NCBI GenBank assembly: GCA_943370145.1
Contig: CALRPY020000010.1
Coordinates: 33,471 to 97,470 of the forward strand
DNA length: 64,000 nucleotides
DNA from: Ga0077536 sp943370145
Lineage (GTDB): Bacteria > Pseudomonadota > Gammaproteobacteria > Ga0077536
Direction: 5' to 3'
The translations under genes and the position numbers were made by a program. Positions 36,150 through 44,188 of the stretch are shown here, piece after piece. The notes below the pieces were generated by a model that saw only the letters and a list, made by a program, of their open reading frames with translations, did not search any database and was not told the DNA's origin. Positions within the stretch are counted from its first letter, which is position 1, and each line of letters starts with the position of its first letter.

Positions 36150-36780
36150 CCTTCACCTCGCGCGCCATGTGTGGGCCGTATGTTAAGGACTGCACAGGCT
36201 CAACCGGTGAGCCTGTGTCGTCGCCAGCGCAGGGGCAACCGCCCCTTGGGCCTCCTGCGTCTGCCCGGCACCACGCTCACGGGCTCTGTCCATCATCGGG
36301 CAGCACACCTCGCCCCGGGCCTTGGGCATGAACTGCGTAACGGCCGATACGGGCCTCGCCATGCTTGCTGCGCCCGCGGCGCATACGGGGACGAACCCCG
36401 CCAATAACCTACCGCATGGCGCACTTGCGAGTATTTCGATGTCGGATTGGTCTGACCGGCCTTCATGCCGGCTCCCGCCAGAAGCCGGCGCAGAGGGTCC
36501 GACCTGCAGCGTGGCCGCGGGCACCCCGCGGTGTCGAGCTTCGATGACAGTTGCGCGCGTTCCCGCCAATCGGGTCGCCTGCACCGGGCACTCGGCGTGC
36601 GACGACATCGGATACGGACAAACGCCTGCCGTGCAGAGTCACGGCTTGCGCAGCGATAAAAATCTGACATCCTCCACGTTTGCCGGGCAGACGATTCGTG
36701 AACGGAATCCGCAGGTCGCCGTTGCCTCGCCCAAGACTCACCAGGCGCAACCACGAGCAGCAAGCCTCGCGTAAATCTCC
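36150..36780. other. 630-base gap with decayed repeats
   Basis: No credible gene. A 150-codon forward frame (36322-36774) has disordered, Cys- and Pro-rich composition and no start signal. A decayed family B unit lies at 36248-36266 (GGGC and GCCC around CTCCTGCGTCT). A family A remnant lies at 36656-36675 (AAAAATCTGACATCC). The promoter of the second VPLPA-CTERM gene must be in the last 150 bases. Confidence 0.5.
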
Positions 36781-37512
36781 ATGAGAAACTTCAAGCAGCT
36801 CGCGGCCACCTGCGGCCTTGCACTCGGCGGAGCACTCTTCGCCCAGTCCGCGCACGCGGCCGCAGCCACGTTTTTCTTCACGAATACCCCCTATCGGTCC
36901 GCGGCGGACATTCCCGCCGGGTTCTATGCCGGCGACGCGCCCGACCTGCTCGAAAACTTCGAGGACGGCAGCCTGCACGCAAGCCTGTCGGCGAGCGCGG
37001 GCAGCGTCATCGGCCACCTGAACGGCCAGGGGGACTCCGTCGATGCCGACGATGGCCGGGTCAATGGCAGGGCCACCAGTGGCAGCAGCTGGCTGTCCGC
37101 CAGCGGCGTCACATTCACCTTCACCGGCGCGCCGCTGCCCACCGCCTTCGGCATCGTGTGGACGGACGGCAGCGGCGCGGTCACCTTCAGCGCCAGCGCC
37201 GGGGACGGCAGCGTGCTGGGCACGCTTATCGGAAGCGGTTTCGCCGATGGTTCGTTCATCGGCGCCGTCGACGAGGATCGCTTCTTCGGGGTGACCTACG
37301 CGGGGGGCATCAGGTCGATCTCCATCAGCAACGCCGGCGGCGGCCTCGAGCTCGATCACGTGCAGTACGGAACGATGGTGGCGCCCGTGCCGTTGCCGGC
37401 CGCCGGCTGGTTGATGCTCACCGGCCTGGTCGGGCTGGCCGCACGGCGGTGCCGGAGCGGGGGATTTCAGATAAGGGGACGGATTTATTTAAACACCATA
37501 ACGTTTAAATAA
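36781..37512 (+). CDS. VPLPA-CTERM secreted protein, copy 2, tail extended by a repeat
   Basis: A 243-residue paralogue of the protein at 33833: signal peptide MRNFKQLAATCGLALGGALF, the same ENFEDGSLHASLSASAGSVI block, and the sorting tail VPLPAAGWLMLTGLVGL followed by ARRC. The normal end is overrun. The frame continues through RSGGFQIRGRIYLNTITFK, which is translated family A palindrome (from 37473), and stops inside it. The palindrome therefore replaced the original stop codon. Extra residues after the arginines could affect exosortase processing. Confidence 0.82.
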   Translation: MRNFKQLAATCGLALGGALFAQSAHAAAATFFFTNTPYRSAADIPAGFYAGDAPDLLENFEDGSLHASLSASAGSVIGHLNGQGDSVDADDGRVNGRATSGSSWLSASGVTFTFTGAPLPTAFGIVWTDGSGAVTFSASAGDGSVLGTLIGSGFADGSFIGAVDEDRFFGVTYAGGIRSISISNAGGGLELDHVQYGTMVAPVPLPAAGWLMLTGLVGLAARRCRSGGFQIRGRIYLNTITFK

Positions 37513-37550
37513 ATCCGTCCCCTTTTTCTAAATAAATCCGTCCCCTTTTT
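37473..37550. repeat. Family A palindrome plus an extra direct arm
   Basis: Arms 37473-37494 and 37503-37524 (GGGGACGGATTTATTTAAAC and complement) are perfect over 22 bp around an 8-base loop. A third arm, AAATAAATCCGTCCCCTTTT, follows directly at 37530-37549. It forms the end of the VPLPA-CTERM gene and reaches the start of the RDD gene. Confidence 0.9.
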
Positions 37551-37572
37551 CTTGAGACAGGGTCCCGGCATC

Positions 37573-38364
37573 TTGACGAGCGACAAGCGCAACTGCAGCC
37601 AGTGCGACACGCCGCGTCGCCCAAATGATCTCCGCTGCCGCTACTGCGGCGCGCCCTTCGTCGCCGCGCCGCTGATGGAGGGCGACGGACAACCCGCTGC
37701 CCGCCGGCCTGCCATCGAACGAGGCGAGGCGTTGACCTCGGAAACAGCGTCGGGTGCAGGCGCGAGCCCTGCGGGGGCCGACAAGCCGCTGTCCGCCTCG
37801 GCCCCGGTGACGGGCGAACGCCCGACCGTCACGCCGGATACAGGCAGCGCAGCCGCAGGGCGCGCAGTGCGGCCGTGGGCGCGTTACTGGGCGCGCGTAA
37901 TCGACCTCTACGTGTTCGGCGCGGTGGTCACCGCGCTCATCGACTACAGCAACCTCGGCCTGCTCGGTTCGCCCGGCGCGCAGAAAGCCGGCTCCCTGCT
38001 CGCGCTCGTCGCGTGGATGTTGCTCGAGGCGCGTCTGCTGCAGCAACTCGGCACGACCCCGGGCAAGCTGCTGCTGAACGTGCGCGTCCGGCGGCGCGGT
38101 GGCGGCGCGGTCACCTTCCGCGACACCCTGCTGCGCAGCCTGCGCCTGTGGTGGCGCGGCCTGGGGGCCGGTCTGCCGATGGTGTCGTTCATCACCGCGT
38201 ACCTTGCGTACCGGCAGCTCCGGGACCGCGGCGAAACTTCCTGGGACCGGGACGGCGGCTGGGAGGTCGTACACGGCGAGATCGGCCCGCAGCGCGTGCT
38301 GGCGACCATCGTGACGGTGGTGGCGACCTTCGCGATGTCGGTGGTCGTCAGAATCGGGGCGTGA
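37573..38364 (+). CDS. RDD-family membrane protein with N-terminal zinc ribbon
   Basis: About 263 residues. A double CxxC ribbon near the start (NCSQCDTPRRPNDLRCRYCG) is followed by a Pro- and Ala-rich linker. The RDD domain has RYWARVIDLYVFGAVVTALI, then GTTPGKLLLNVRV and ITAYLAYRQLRDRG, with a last membrane span at the C-terminus. No ATG is available. TTG at 37573 (TSDKRNCSQ) or TTG at 37552 are the starts, and both lie against the family A palindrome, so the original start region may have been replaced. RDD proteins are suggested to be transporters; the function here is unknown. Confidence 0.78.
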   Translation: MTSDKRNCSQCDTPRRPNDLRCRYCGAPFVAAPLMEGDGQPAARRPAIERGEALTSETASGAGASPAGADKPLSASAPVTGERPTVTPDTGSAAAGRAVRPWARYWARVIDLYVFGAVVTALIDYSNLGLLGSPGAQKAGSLLALVAWMLLEARLLQQLGTTPGKLLLNVRVRRRGGGAVTFRDTLLRSLRLWWRGLGAGLPMVSFITAYLAYRQLRDRGETSWDRDGGWEVVHGEIGPQRVLATIVTVVATFAMSVVVRIGA

Positions 38365-38403
38365 GGCACGCGGGTTCGCCAGACGGCCCGATGTGGGCGG
38401 ATG

Positions 38404-38460
38404 AAAAAGAGGACGGATTTGTTTGAACGGTATGCTGCTTGAATAAATCCGTCCCCTTTT
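38404..38460. repeat. Family A palindrome, imperfect
   Basis: AGAGGACGGATTTGTTTGAA pairs with TTGAATAAATCCGTCCCC with two mismatches around CGGTATGCTGC. It lies just after the RDD stop, between convergent genes, where it can act as a bidirectional terminator. Confidence 0.8.
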
Positions 38461-38476
38461 GCTCGGCGGGGTACCG

Positions 38477-38842
38477 TCAAATGCCCGCGCCGAGCAGCGC
38501 GGCGAATACAGACTCGAAAGCGACGGCGGCGAAATTGCGTGGCTCGCGCCAGCCGCCGTCGATCAGCATCGAGACAACGCGGCCACAGGCCGCACCCGCC
38601 CAGGCCAGCGCGGCGGCGAGGAAGGCGAATGGCTCTCCGCTCCATAATGGCAGCACGCCGAGAGCAACGAACAGACCACCATAGGTCGCGCGGAACTCCC
38701 CGAATGCGGTTCGGTCTCGCGCGGTGAGACCGACGAAGCTCCCACATCGCGCCGGCGCGAGCAGACCCAGCAAGCCCATCGCAACGGTACCCGACGCGCC
38801 CGCGACGGCGAACCAGTGCGACAAGGGCAGCAGGTCGCTCAT
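38477..38842 (-). CDS. Small four-helix membrane protein (DUF4345-like)
   Basis: A 121-residue protein with four hydrophobic spans: GASGTVAMGLLGLLAP, then RATYGGLFVALGVLPLW, FAFLAAALAWAGAACGRVVS and FAAVAFESVFAALLGAGI. The GRVVSMLIDG after the third span fits DUF4345-type proteins. Role unknown. It is convergent with the RDD gene and has family A palindromes at both ends. Confidence 0.7.
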   Translation of the reverse strand: MSDLLPLSHWFAVAGASGTVAMGLLGLLAPARCGSFVGLTARDRTAFGEFRATYGGLFVALGVLPLWSGEPFAFLAAALAWAGAACGRVVSMLIDGGWREPRNFAAVAFESVFAALLGAGI

Positions 38843-38860
38843 GATCCCGTCAGAGAATGC

Positions 38861-38931
38861 AAAAAGGGGACGAATTTATTTGAACAGCACGCTGCTCAAA
38901 TAAAACCGTAAATAAATCCGTCCCCTTTTTC
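38861..38931. repeat. Family A palindrome with a duplicated arm
   Basis: AAAAAGGGGACGAATTTATT and TGAACAGCA pair with TGCTCAAATAAA. A complete second arm, AAATAAATCCGTCCCCTTTT, then follows (38910-38929), as if one arm was copied onto an older hairpin. It sits between two genes on the minus strand. Confidence 0.82.
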
Positions 38932-38938
38932 TCCTTCA

Positions 38939-40309
38939 TCATCGCGCGGTGCCGGGCGTCGCCAGCGCCGGGTTCACGCGTGCGAGCGCGGCGCCGGAGC
39001 GGGTCACGTAATCGGCGGGGAAGCGCCAGATCGGCGAGTCTTCGTGCTGCTCGAGGCCGCGTGCCCCGGGGCCGAGCCCGTAACGCAGCGTCATCAGCAC
39101 GTCGCTGCTGACCCAGGGGCTCTGGCGGAAATAGGCGTGGCCGTTGCCGGCGTCGTAGTTCGCGGCGCCCTCGACGTTGATTAGCGCGAGTTTCGGCGAG
39201 TGGGTGACGAACTCGCGCATCTGCGCGTCGAGCATGCCGGGCAGCAGCTCGCCCATGCGCCGCTGCGCGAACACGCGGCTGGACATGCGCAGCGCCTTGT
39301 CCTTGGGCGAGGTGTAGAACGTGAGATGCTCGGGCACGCGCAGCAGGCCGTCGAGCAGGTAGCTCGCGAACAGGTCGGTGTCGATGTCCGAGCCCACCAG
39401 GATCACGTGCCCCAGGCGGGTCTGCGCACGAATGTCGGCGTCCGGGCGATCCTGGTACATCAGCGCAAGCTCGTAGAGCGCGGTCAGCACCACGCGGGTG
39501 CCGGCGCTGTAGCCGAGGATGTGGATGCGCTCGGCGTCCGTTTCGCGGGCCAGGAACTCGATGAGCGTGCGCAGGCCCTGGGCCGACAGTCGCGCGGTCT
39601 CGATATCCTTGAAATACGCGAGCCGCGCCGGCGTGGACGGCCACGAGAACGCGACGAAGGCGCCTTCGTAGCCCAGGAAATGCCACAGCTCGGACGACAC
39701 CAGCAGCGGGTTCTCGAACGTGACCTTGTAGCCGTGCACGTAGAGAAAGATGTCCTTCACGGAAGAGCGCGCAAGTCGGGACCGGATCTCCGCCGTGAGG
39801 CGCCGCTCCGCGCTGCCGTCGACCGTGGCGGCGATCTCGGCCGGCGTGAACAGGGTGACGCTTTCCTGGAGCACGCCGAACTCTTCCGCCACGTTGACCT
39901 TCAGCGGGAACTTGCGCGGCCGGTTCTTCAGCAGCGAAATCTCCCGCGCGCGATCCCAGTCGATGTTCGCGTCGCCGAAGGCGATGCTTGCGGCGCCCGC
40001 GCGCAGCAGGTAGCCCCGTTCGCCCGAATACGCGCCCGCGGACCCGGGCACGGTGGCGGGGGCGCGGTTCGTCACGTAGAGCATGTCGAGCGCGGCCGCG
40101 TCATCCTGCCGCACGACGGGCCCTGCCGCGCCGAACGGCACGCTGTCCGCCTCGTAGGCGGCGGGCGCCGGCATCAGCACCAGCGGCTTGGGCGCTGCGG
40201 GGCTGCAGCCGGCCAGCAGCGCGATGCAGGCCAGTAGCGCGGCGAGCGCGCTCGCGGGGGCGGCGCGCGGCGGCTTCACGGCGCGTGACGGGTAAACGAT
40301 GGAATGCAC
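38939..40309 (-). CDS. Lipoprotein with DUF900-type alpha/beta hydrolase domain
   Basis: About 456 residues from the GTG at 40307-40309, with GGGAG upstream; a longer frame has no such signal. A lipobox, LLACIALLAGC, near residue 33 marks a lipoprotein. The hydrolase has IFLYVHGYKVTFENPLL (oxyanion region), AFVAFSWPSTPARLAYFKDI, and the nucleophile elbow HILGYSAGTRVV. An Asp in ILVGSDIDTDLF and a His in the C-terminal part could complete the triad. Family members are serine hydrolases of unknown substrate, likely in the periplasm or outer membrane. Confidence 0.8.
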   Translation of the reverse strand: MHSIVYPSRAVKPPRAAPASALAALLACIALLAGCSPAAPKPLVLMPAPAAYEADSVPFGAAGPVVRQDDAAALDMLYVTNRAPATVPGSAGAYSGERGYLLRAGAASIAFGDANIDWDRAREISLLKNRPRKFPLKVNVAEEFGVLQESVTLFTPAEIAATVDGSAERRLTAEIRSRLARSSVKDIFLYVHGYKVTFENPLLVSSELWHFLGYEGAFVAFSWPSTPARLAYFKDIETARLSAQGLRTLIEFLARETDAERIHILGYSAGTRVVLTALYELALMYQDRPDADIRAQTRLGHVILVGSDIDTDLFASYLLDGLLRVPEHLTFYTSPKDKALRMSSRVFAQRRMGELLPGMLDAQMREFVTHSPKLALINVEGAANYDAGNGHAYFRQSPWVSSDVLMTLRYGLGPGARGLEQHEDSPIWRFPADYVTRSGAALARVNPALATPGTAR

Positions 40310-40472
40310 GTGGACTCCCGGGGCCCTGCGCGCCGCCGACGGCGGCGAGGCGCGTGGTGGCGGCATACTATCGCGCAGACGAAGTGCTTGAAACGCTGCG
40401 CGATGGCGTCGCGCGCTTGCCGCTGCCGGGTTGGGCGGCGGGGCGGTGGGAGCCGGCTTTCGGATGAACCGA

Positions 40473-40523
40473 AAAAGGGGACGGATTTATTTTAGGGACA
40501 TGAAAATAAATCCGTCCCCTTTT
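40473..40523. repeat. Family A palindrome
   Basis: Perfect 21-bp arms at 40473-40493 and 40503-40523 (GGGGACGGATTTATTTT core), with a 9-base loop. It lies between the lipoprotein gene's start region and the P450 end. Confidence 0.9.
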
Positions 40524-40536
40524 GCCAGGCGGGCGC

Positions 40537-41763
40537 TCAGTTGAAACTGACCGGCAGGCGACCGAGCACGCGGAAGAAAGAGTTGGACCACGCGAGGCCA
40601 TCGACGTCGAGACGCGCCGTCGGTGCGCGGCGGCAGAACTCGCCAATCGCGGCCCGCCCTTCCATGCGCGCGAGCTGGTGGCCCAGGCAGAAGTGCGCGC
40701 CGCCGCCGAACGAGACGTGCGCGACATCCTCGCGGGCGATGTCGAAGCGATCGGGGTCGGTGAAACGGGCGGGGTCGCGGTTGGCGGCGCCCAGCATCAC
40801 CCAGATCACGGCATCGGCCGGCAGCTCGCGGCCGCCGATCGTGTGCGGTTCGCGCAGCACGCGCCAGTTGAACACGACGGGCGTGTCGTAGCGCAGGCAC
40901 TCCTCGACGGCGTTGTCGACGAGCGCGGGCGTCGCGCGCAGCCGAGCCGCCTGCTCGGGGTTTTCGAGGAGGGCGCGCAGGCCGTTGCCGATGAGCCCTA
41001 TCGTGGTCTCGTAGCCGGCGACGAGCAGGCCCACGGCCTGCACCACGAGCTCGCCTTCGCGCAGCCGCTCGCCTTCGTCCTCCGCGCGGATCAGCTCCGA
41101 CAGGAGATCCTCGCCCGGATTGCGCCGTCGCTCGCGGACCAGCGCCTCGAAGTAGTCCGCCAATGATGCCCCGGCGGCGCGGATTGCCGCCTGTTCGTCC
41201 GGGGGCAGGTAGCGCGCCCAGAAGGCACGCGTGCGCAGGCCCGCCCATTCGGTGAAGAGCAGCCGGTCGGCATCGGGGATGCCCATGATGCGGCAGGTCA
41301 TGCGGCTCGGCACGTAGAGGGCGAGGTCTTCGATGATGTCCATCCCGCCGGCAGCGAGGCCACGGTCTAGCGCCACGCGCACGGCGTCGTCGATCTCCGC
41401 CTGCATGCGGGCGACGGCGCGCCCCGTGAACGCCTTGATGACGAGCCTGCGCAGCCGCAGGTGCTCCTCGCCGTCCTTGTTCAGCATGAACTCGTGGAAG
41501 TCGCCACGCCGATCGAGCGGATCGAAGTTCGGCGAGCTGCCGTCACTGAGCGTCTGGCGGGTCGGCGCGTTCTTCAAGGTGTAGGCGACGTCGTGGAAAC
41601 GCGTGACGCGCCAGATGCCGAGTGGCGTGAGATTGACCGGATCGCGTTCGCGCAGCCGCGAGAGGGCGGGATAGGGATCGGCACGGAACGCCGGCGACAG
41701 CGGGTTGGCGCCGCCCCAGTCCTCATCGGTGAGGGCCGCCATCTGTTCGAGTGTCAGGCTCAT
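40537..41763 (-). CDS. Cytochrome P450
   Basis: A 408-residue class I bacterial P450 starting MSLTLEQMAALTDEDW. It has the I-helix oxygen-activation motif AGYETTIGLIG, the K-helix ExxR in AVEECLRYDTPV, and the heme-binding loop FGGGAHFCLGHQLARME with the proximal Cys near residue 352. The layout (HEFMLNKDGEEHLRLRRLVI, then FTGRAVARM) matches CYP107/CYP125-like hydroxylases acting on lipids, terpenoids or steroids. No ferredoxin or reductase gene is adjacent, so redox partners come from elsewhere. Upstream codons in the same frame are antisense to the next gene and not part of it. Confidence 0.92.
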   Translation of the reverse strand: MSLTLEQMAALTDEDWGGANPLSPAFRADPYPALSRLRERDPVNLTPLGIWRVTRFHDVAYTLKNAPTRQTLSDGSSPNFDPLDRRGDFHEFMLNKDGEEHLRLRRLVIKAFTGRAVARMQAEIDDAVRVALDRGLAAGGMDIIEDLALYVPSRMTCRIMGIPDADRLLFTEWAGLRTRAFWARYLPPDEQAAIRAAGASLADYFEALVRERRRNPGEDLLSELIRAEDEGERLREGELVVQAVGLLVAGYETTIGLIGNGLRALLENPEQAARLRATPALVDNAVEECLRYDTPVVFNWRVLREPHTIGGRELPADAVIWVMLGAANRDPARFTDPDRFDIAREDVAHVSFGGGAHFCLGHQLARMEGRAAIGEFCRRAPTARLDVDGLAWSNSFFRVLGRLPVSFN

Positions 41764-41900
41764 CAAGGGACTCCGTCGAGGATTGCGGCCGCGTCGAACG
41801 CGGCGGGATGAGGCTTGCAAGCTCGAGCGGGGCCAGGCCGCCCGAAGTCCGGCGAACGCTACGCGAAGCGGCAGTGCAACAACAATCGACCCGCAACTGG

Positions 41901-41938
41901 AAAAGGGGACGGATTTATTTTCGCCGCCCCCTTTTCCC
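41901..41938. repeat. Truncated family A palindrome
   Basis: A full left arm, AAAAGGGGACGGATTTATTT, at 41901-41920 is followed by only the tip of the right arm (CCCCCTTTTCCCC), so most of one arm is deleted. The rest of the 318-base gap between the P450 and the next gene (41764-42081) shows nothing else except the promoter-side DNA of both divergent genes. Confidence 0.75.
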
Positions 41939-42081
41939 CTAGGCTCACGCACTGAGCCACCCCCTCCCCCACGATCTCCTCCTGCCTCCCCGCTCCACGC
42001 CGCCCTGCCCGGGTCGCGCGTGCGGCAGCGGGTGGGCGCCCAGGCCTCACTGAAAAAAATTCCAAGCCCAGGAGGACTCCC

Positions 42082-43023
42082 ATGAACTCGACTCTGAACG
42101 AACTTCAGCGCCCGCCCGGCATCCCGCTGGCGGCGCTGGCCGCCGCGTTGGGCGCGACGTCGCTGACGGTGCGCGACGAGGGCAGCCGCCTGCTTGTCGA
42201 TCATCCGCACTACCGCACGACGGTGGACGTACTGCCCATGACGGAGGCATCGCTGGACGACGCCGCGCCTTTCGCCGCGGTGCGCGTGCGCACCGTGCTG
42301 GGCGACGAACTGGCCGCGAGCCTTGCGGCGCCGGGACAGCTGTCTGCGCTGAACGCCTTCGCGGCGCTGGGCGCGCTCACTGCGGGCGACGAGGGCCTCT
42401 ACGTCGGTTCGCGCCTCACGGTGTACACCCATGAAAACGCGTGGACGGTGCACCTGCCGCTCCTGATCGCCGCCGTGCTGCACGGCGCGCCGGCGCCGCT
42501 CGGTGCGCTCGCGCATGCACTGGGCCATGGCGGCGCAGACGGTGAACCCTCGGCCTGGGGTGCGGCGGATTTCGCGAGCGTCGCGCGCGTCCTTGCGCCG
42601 GTGTGCTTTTGCAACGCGGGCGGGCGCGGCTTCACCGCGGAGTTTGCGCTGGAGCGCGGGCAGGCCGCCGCCGTGACCGGGGAGCGCGCCACTGCGCTGT
42701 GGCAGCTGCGCGCGGATCAGCCACATCCCGCGGCGGGCGGCGGACTGCTCTGCCTGCTGGAGCTGCCACACCGCTTCCGCGATGCGGCCGCGCTCGAGGC
42801 CGCAGCCGATCGTCTCAACGCGCTGGAAATGGAGGCCCGCGACCTGCCGCCGCACTTCGGCGCGTGGTGCCGCAGTCAGTACAGTGGCCTGCTCGCCTAT
42901 GTGAGCTTCCTGCCTAACGAACTCCACGGCGCCGCCGGCATTGCGACGAACACGTCGATCTGGGCCTGCGCTCGGGCCCAGTGGGCGCACCGCACGCTGC
43001 GAAGCGAGGGGATTTCTCCATGA
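42082..43023 (+). CDS. Hypothetical protein, possibly YbjN/chaperone-like
   Basis: A 313-residue protein with AGGAGG and good spacing before the ATG. It begins PPGIPLAALAAALGATSLTV and has GDEGLYVGSRLTVYTHENAW then TVHLPLLIAAVLHGAP. The second half contains RVLAPVCFCNAGGRGFTAEF and GGGLLCLLELPHRFRDAAAL. The alternating strand-helix arrangement is reminiscent of YbjN and type III chaperone-like folds, but I see no defining motif. It is divergent from the P450. Confidence 0.65.
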   Translation: MNSTLNELQRPPGIPLAALAAALGATSLTVRDEGSRLLVDHPHYRTTVDVLPMTEASLDDAAPFAAVRVRTVLGDELAASLAAPGQLSALNAFAALGALTAGDEGLYVGSRLTVYTHENAWTVHLPLLIAAVLHGAPAPLGALAHALGHGGADGEPSAWGAADFASVARVLAPVCFCNAGGRGFTAEFALERGQAAAVTGERATALWQLRADQPHPAAGGGLLCLLELPHRFRDAAALEAAADRLNALEMEARDLPPHFGAWCRSQYSGLLAYVSFLPNELHGAAGIATNTSIWACARAQWAHRTLRSEGISP

Positions 43024-43341
43024 CGCGCGACACCACGCGCTAGCGGGTGCTGGTCGCGGCCTGTCGCGCCACGCACCAGCAGGTGGAAGGTCCGCCCGCG
43101 TTCACCCTGCGCTTCGGCGAGGCTTGCCCGGCGCTGTTGCTCGCGCACGCCGGTTCGCGTGGAAAACAGCCGTGGTGAGCCGGCCTCAGGGCCGACACCG
43201 TGCCACGCGGACGCCACCCTCACCCGCGCTGCGCGCGGCCTCTCCCGCACGCGGGCGAGACGAAGAGCAAGGCGCGTGTGCGGGAGTCGGTGGGGGGGGG
43301 GCCCCGATTAAGCCGTCCAACAAAACCCGATGCCCGTGCGC
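43024..43341. other. Gap with palindrome, GC repeat and a 10-base G run
   Basis: At 43034-43056 an imperfect palindrome around CGCTAGCGGGTG resembles the perfect one at 57723. At 43208-43250 a GCGCTGCGCGCGGCCT unit recurs at 57707-57722. A run of ten G lies at 43292-43301, a possible phase-variable or assembly-error point. No gene. Confidence 0.55.
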
Positions 43342-43785
43342 CTATGCCGAGACCGCGAAACCCTCGTAGCCGTGTGCGGCGACCTGGCGACATTTCGCGA
43401 CGTATTGTGTCACCCCGATGTACGGCATGAAGATGCGCGGCTTGCCGGGGATGTTCGCGCCGAGGTATCACGAATTGCAGCGCGGATAGAGGGTCATTCC
43501 GGCGACTGCGTTCACGTGCTCGACCCGCGCGTCCTCGGCCTCCGTGTGCGCCTGGATCAGCGTCTTACGGTGCGTTTCGAGGTAGCCGATGCAGTCCGCG
43601 ATCCAGTTCACGTGCCGTTCGATGGTCGGCAGCATGTTGGACAGCACCGACGGGCTGCCGGGGCCGGACACCGTGAACAGGTTCGGAAAACCCGCCATCG
43701 CAAGCCCGAGGTAGGTGCGCGGACCCGCGTGCCACTTCTCCTTCAGTGCAAGCCCGGCTCGGCCGCGGATGTCGATCTCGTAATG
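43342..43785 (-). pseudogene. C-terminal remnant of a Baeyer-Villiger (flavin) monooxygenase
   Basis: The minus strand reads YEIDIRGRAGLALKEKWHAG, then PRTYLGLAMAGFPNLFTVSG and PSVLSNMLPTIERHVNWIAD, typical of the C-terminal third of cyclohexanone-monooxygenase-like enzymes. In frame, a TGA stands where the family has Trp (CNS-stop-YLGANIPGKPR), and homology goes on through FMPYIGVTQYVAKCRQVAAH to TAG at 43342. The N-terminal two thirds, with the FAD and NADPH sites, are missing: coding stops exactly at the 40-bp repeat array. It is therefore truncated and interrupted. Confidence 0.8.
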
Positions 43786-43910
43786 GGGGACAGACCACAG
43801 TTCCTCCGATGTCGGCACGTGATCGACTCAATAATCGTGGTCTGTCCCCTATTTCCTCGTGATCGACTAAATAATCGTGGTCTGTCCCCTATTTCCTGTC
43901 CCCTATTTCC
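43785..43910. repeat. Inverted arm plus 40-bp tandem repeat, family C
   Basis: GGGGACAGACCACAG (43785-43799) is the inverse of CGTGGTCTGTCCCC in the array. Two 40-base units (43818-43857 and 43858-43897) start CGTGATCGACT, contain AATAATCGTGGTCTGTCCCC and differ at one base. A third, partial unit (GTCCCCTATTTCC) follows. The arm resembles family A in its GGGGACAG start, and it occurs only here in the window. Confidence 0.9.
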
Positions 43911-44115
43911 CGCCGCGTTCGCCTTCCTGCTGACACGCGTCGACAGCGATTTCGCGGGCCGCGCCTATGCGGCGTACGGTGGCGTCTACATCGCGTCTTC
44001 GCTGCTGTGGCTGTGGGTCATCGAGCACCGGGCGCCCGACCATTGGGATCTCGTCAGTGACGCGGTGTGCCTGCTCGGCGCGGGGCTCATCCTGTGGGGA
44101 CCGCGCGGCGGTTGA
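43909..44115 (+). pseudogene. ynfA: C-terminal part of ynfA (UPF0060 small membrane protein)
   Basis: The frame after the repeat reads FAGRAYAAYGGVYIASSLLW, then LWVIEHRAPDHWDLVSDAVC and LLGAGLILWGPRGG. This is the second half of YnfA, with spans 3 and 4 and the conserved R-AYAAYGGVYI. The first half and its start codon are absent; the frame runs back into repeat units. YnfA is normally about 108 residues, and about 65 remain. It is truncated at the opposite side of the same repeat array as the monooxygenase. Confidence 0.8.
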
Positions 44116-44188
44116 ACCCCGTGTTCCGAGCGGGCCACGCGTGACGAGGGCGCGGCTCAGTGCCGCCTGGGCGCCCCCTCCGCGCCGC

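Noticed and set aside
36322..36774. A 150-codon forward frame.
   Set aside because: Low-complexity, Cys- and Pro-rich sequence with no start signal, crossing a family A remnant.
40537..42990. An 817-codon frame suggesting an N-terminal fusion to the cytochrome P450.
   Set aside because: The extra 409 codons run antisense across the gene at 42082 and through a repeat; the P450 has a normal start at 41763.
43480..43486. TGA inside the monooxygenase remnant as another selenocysteine codon.
   Set aside because: The family has Trp there, not Cys. No suitable hairpin follows and the gene is truncated.
43818..43897. CRISPR array.
   Set aside because: Two contiguous 40-bp copies with no spacers. 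They are tandem repeats.
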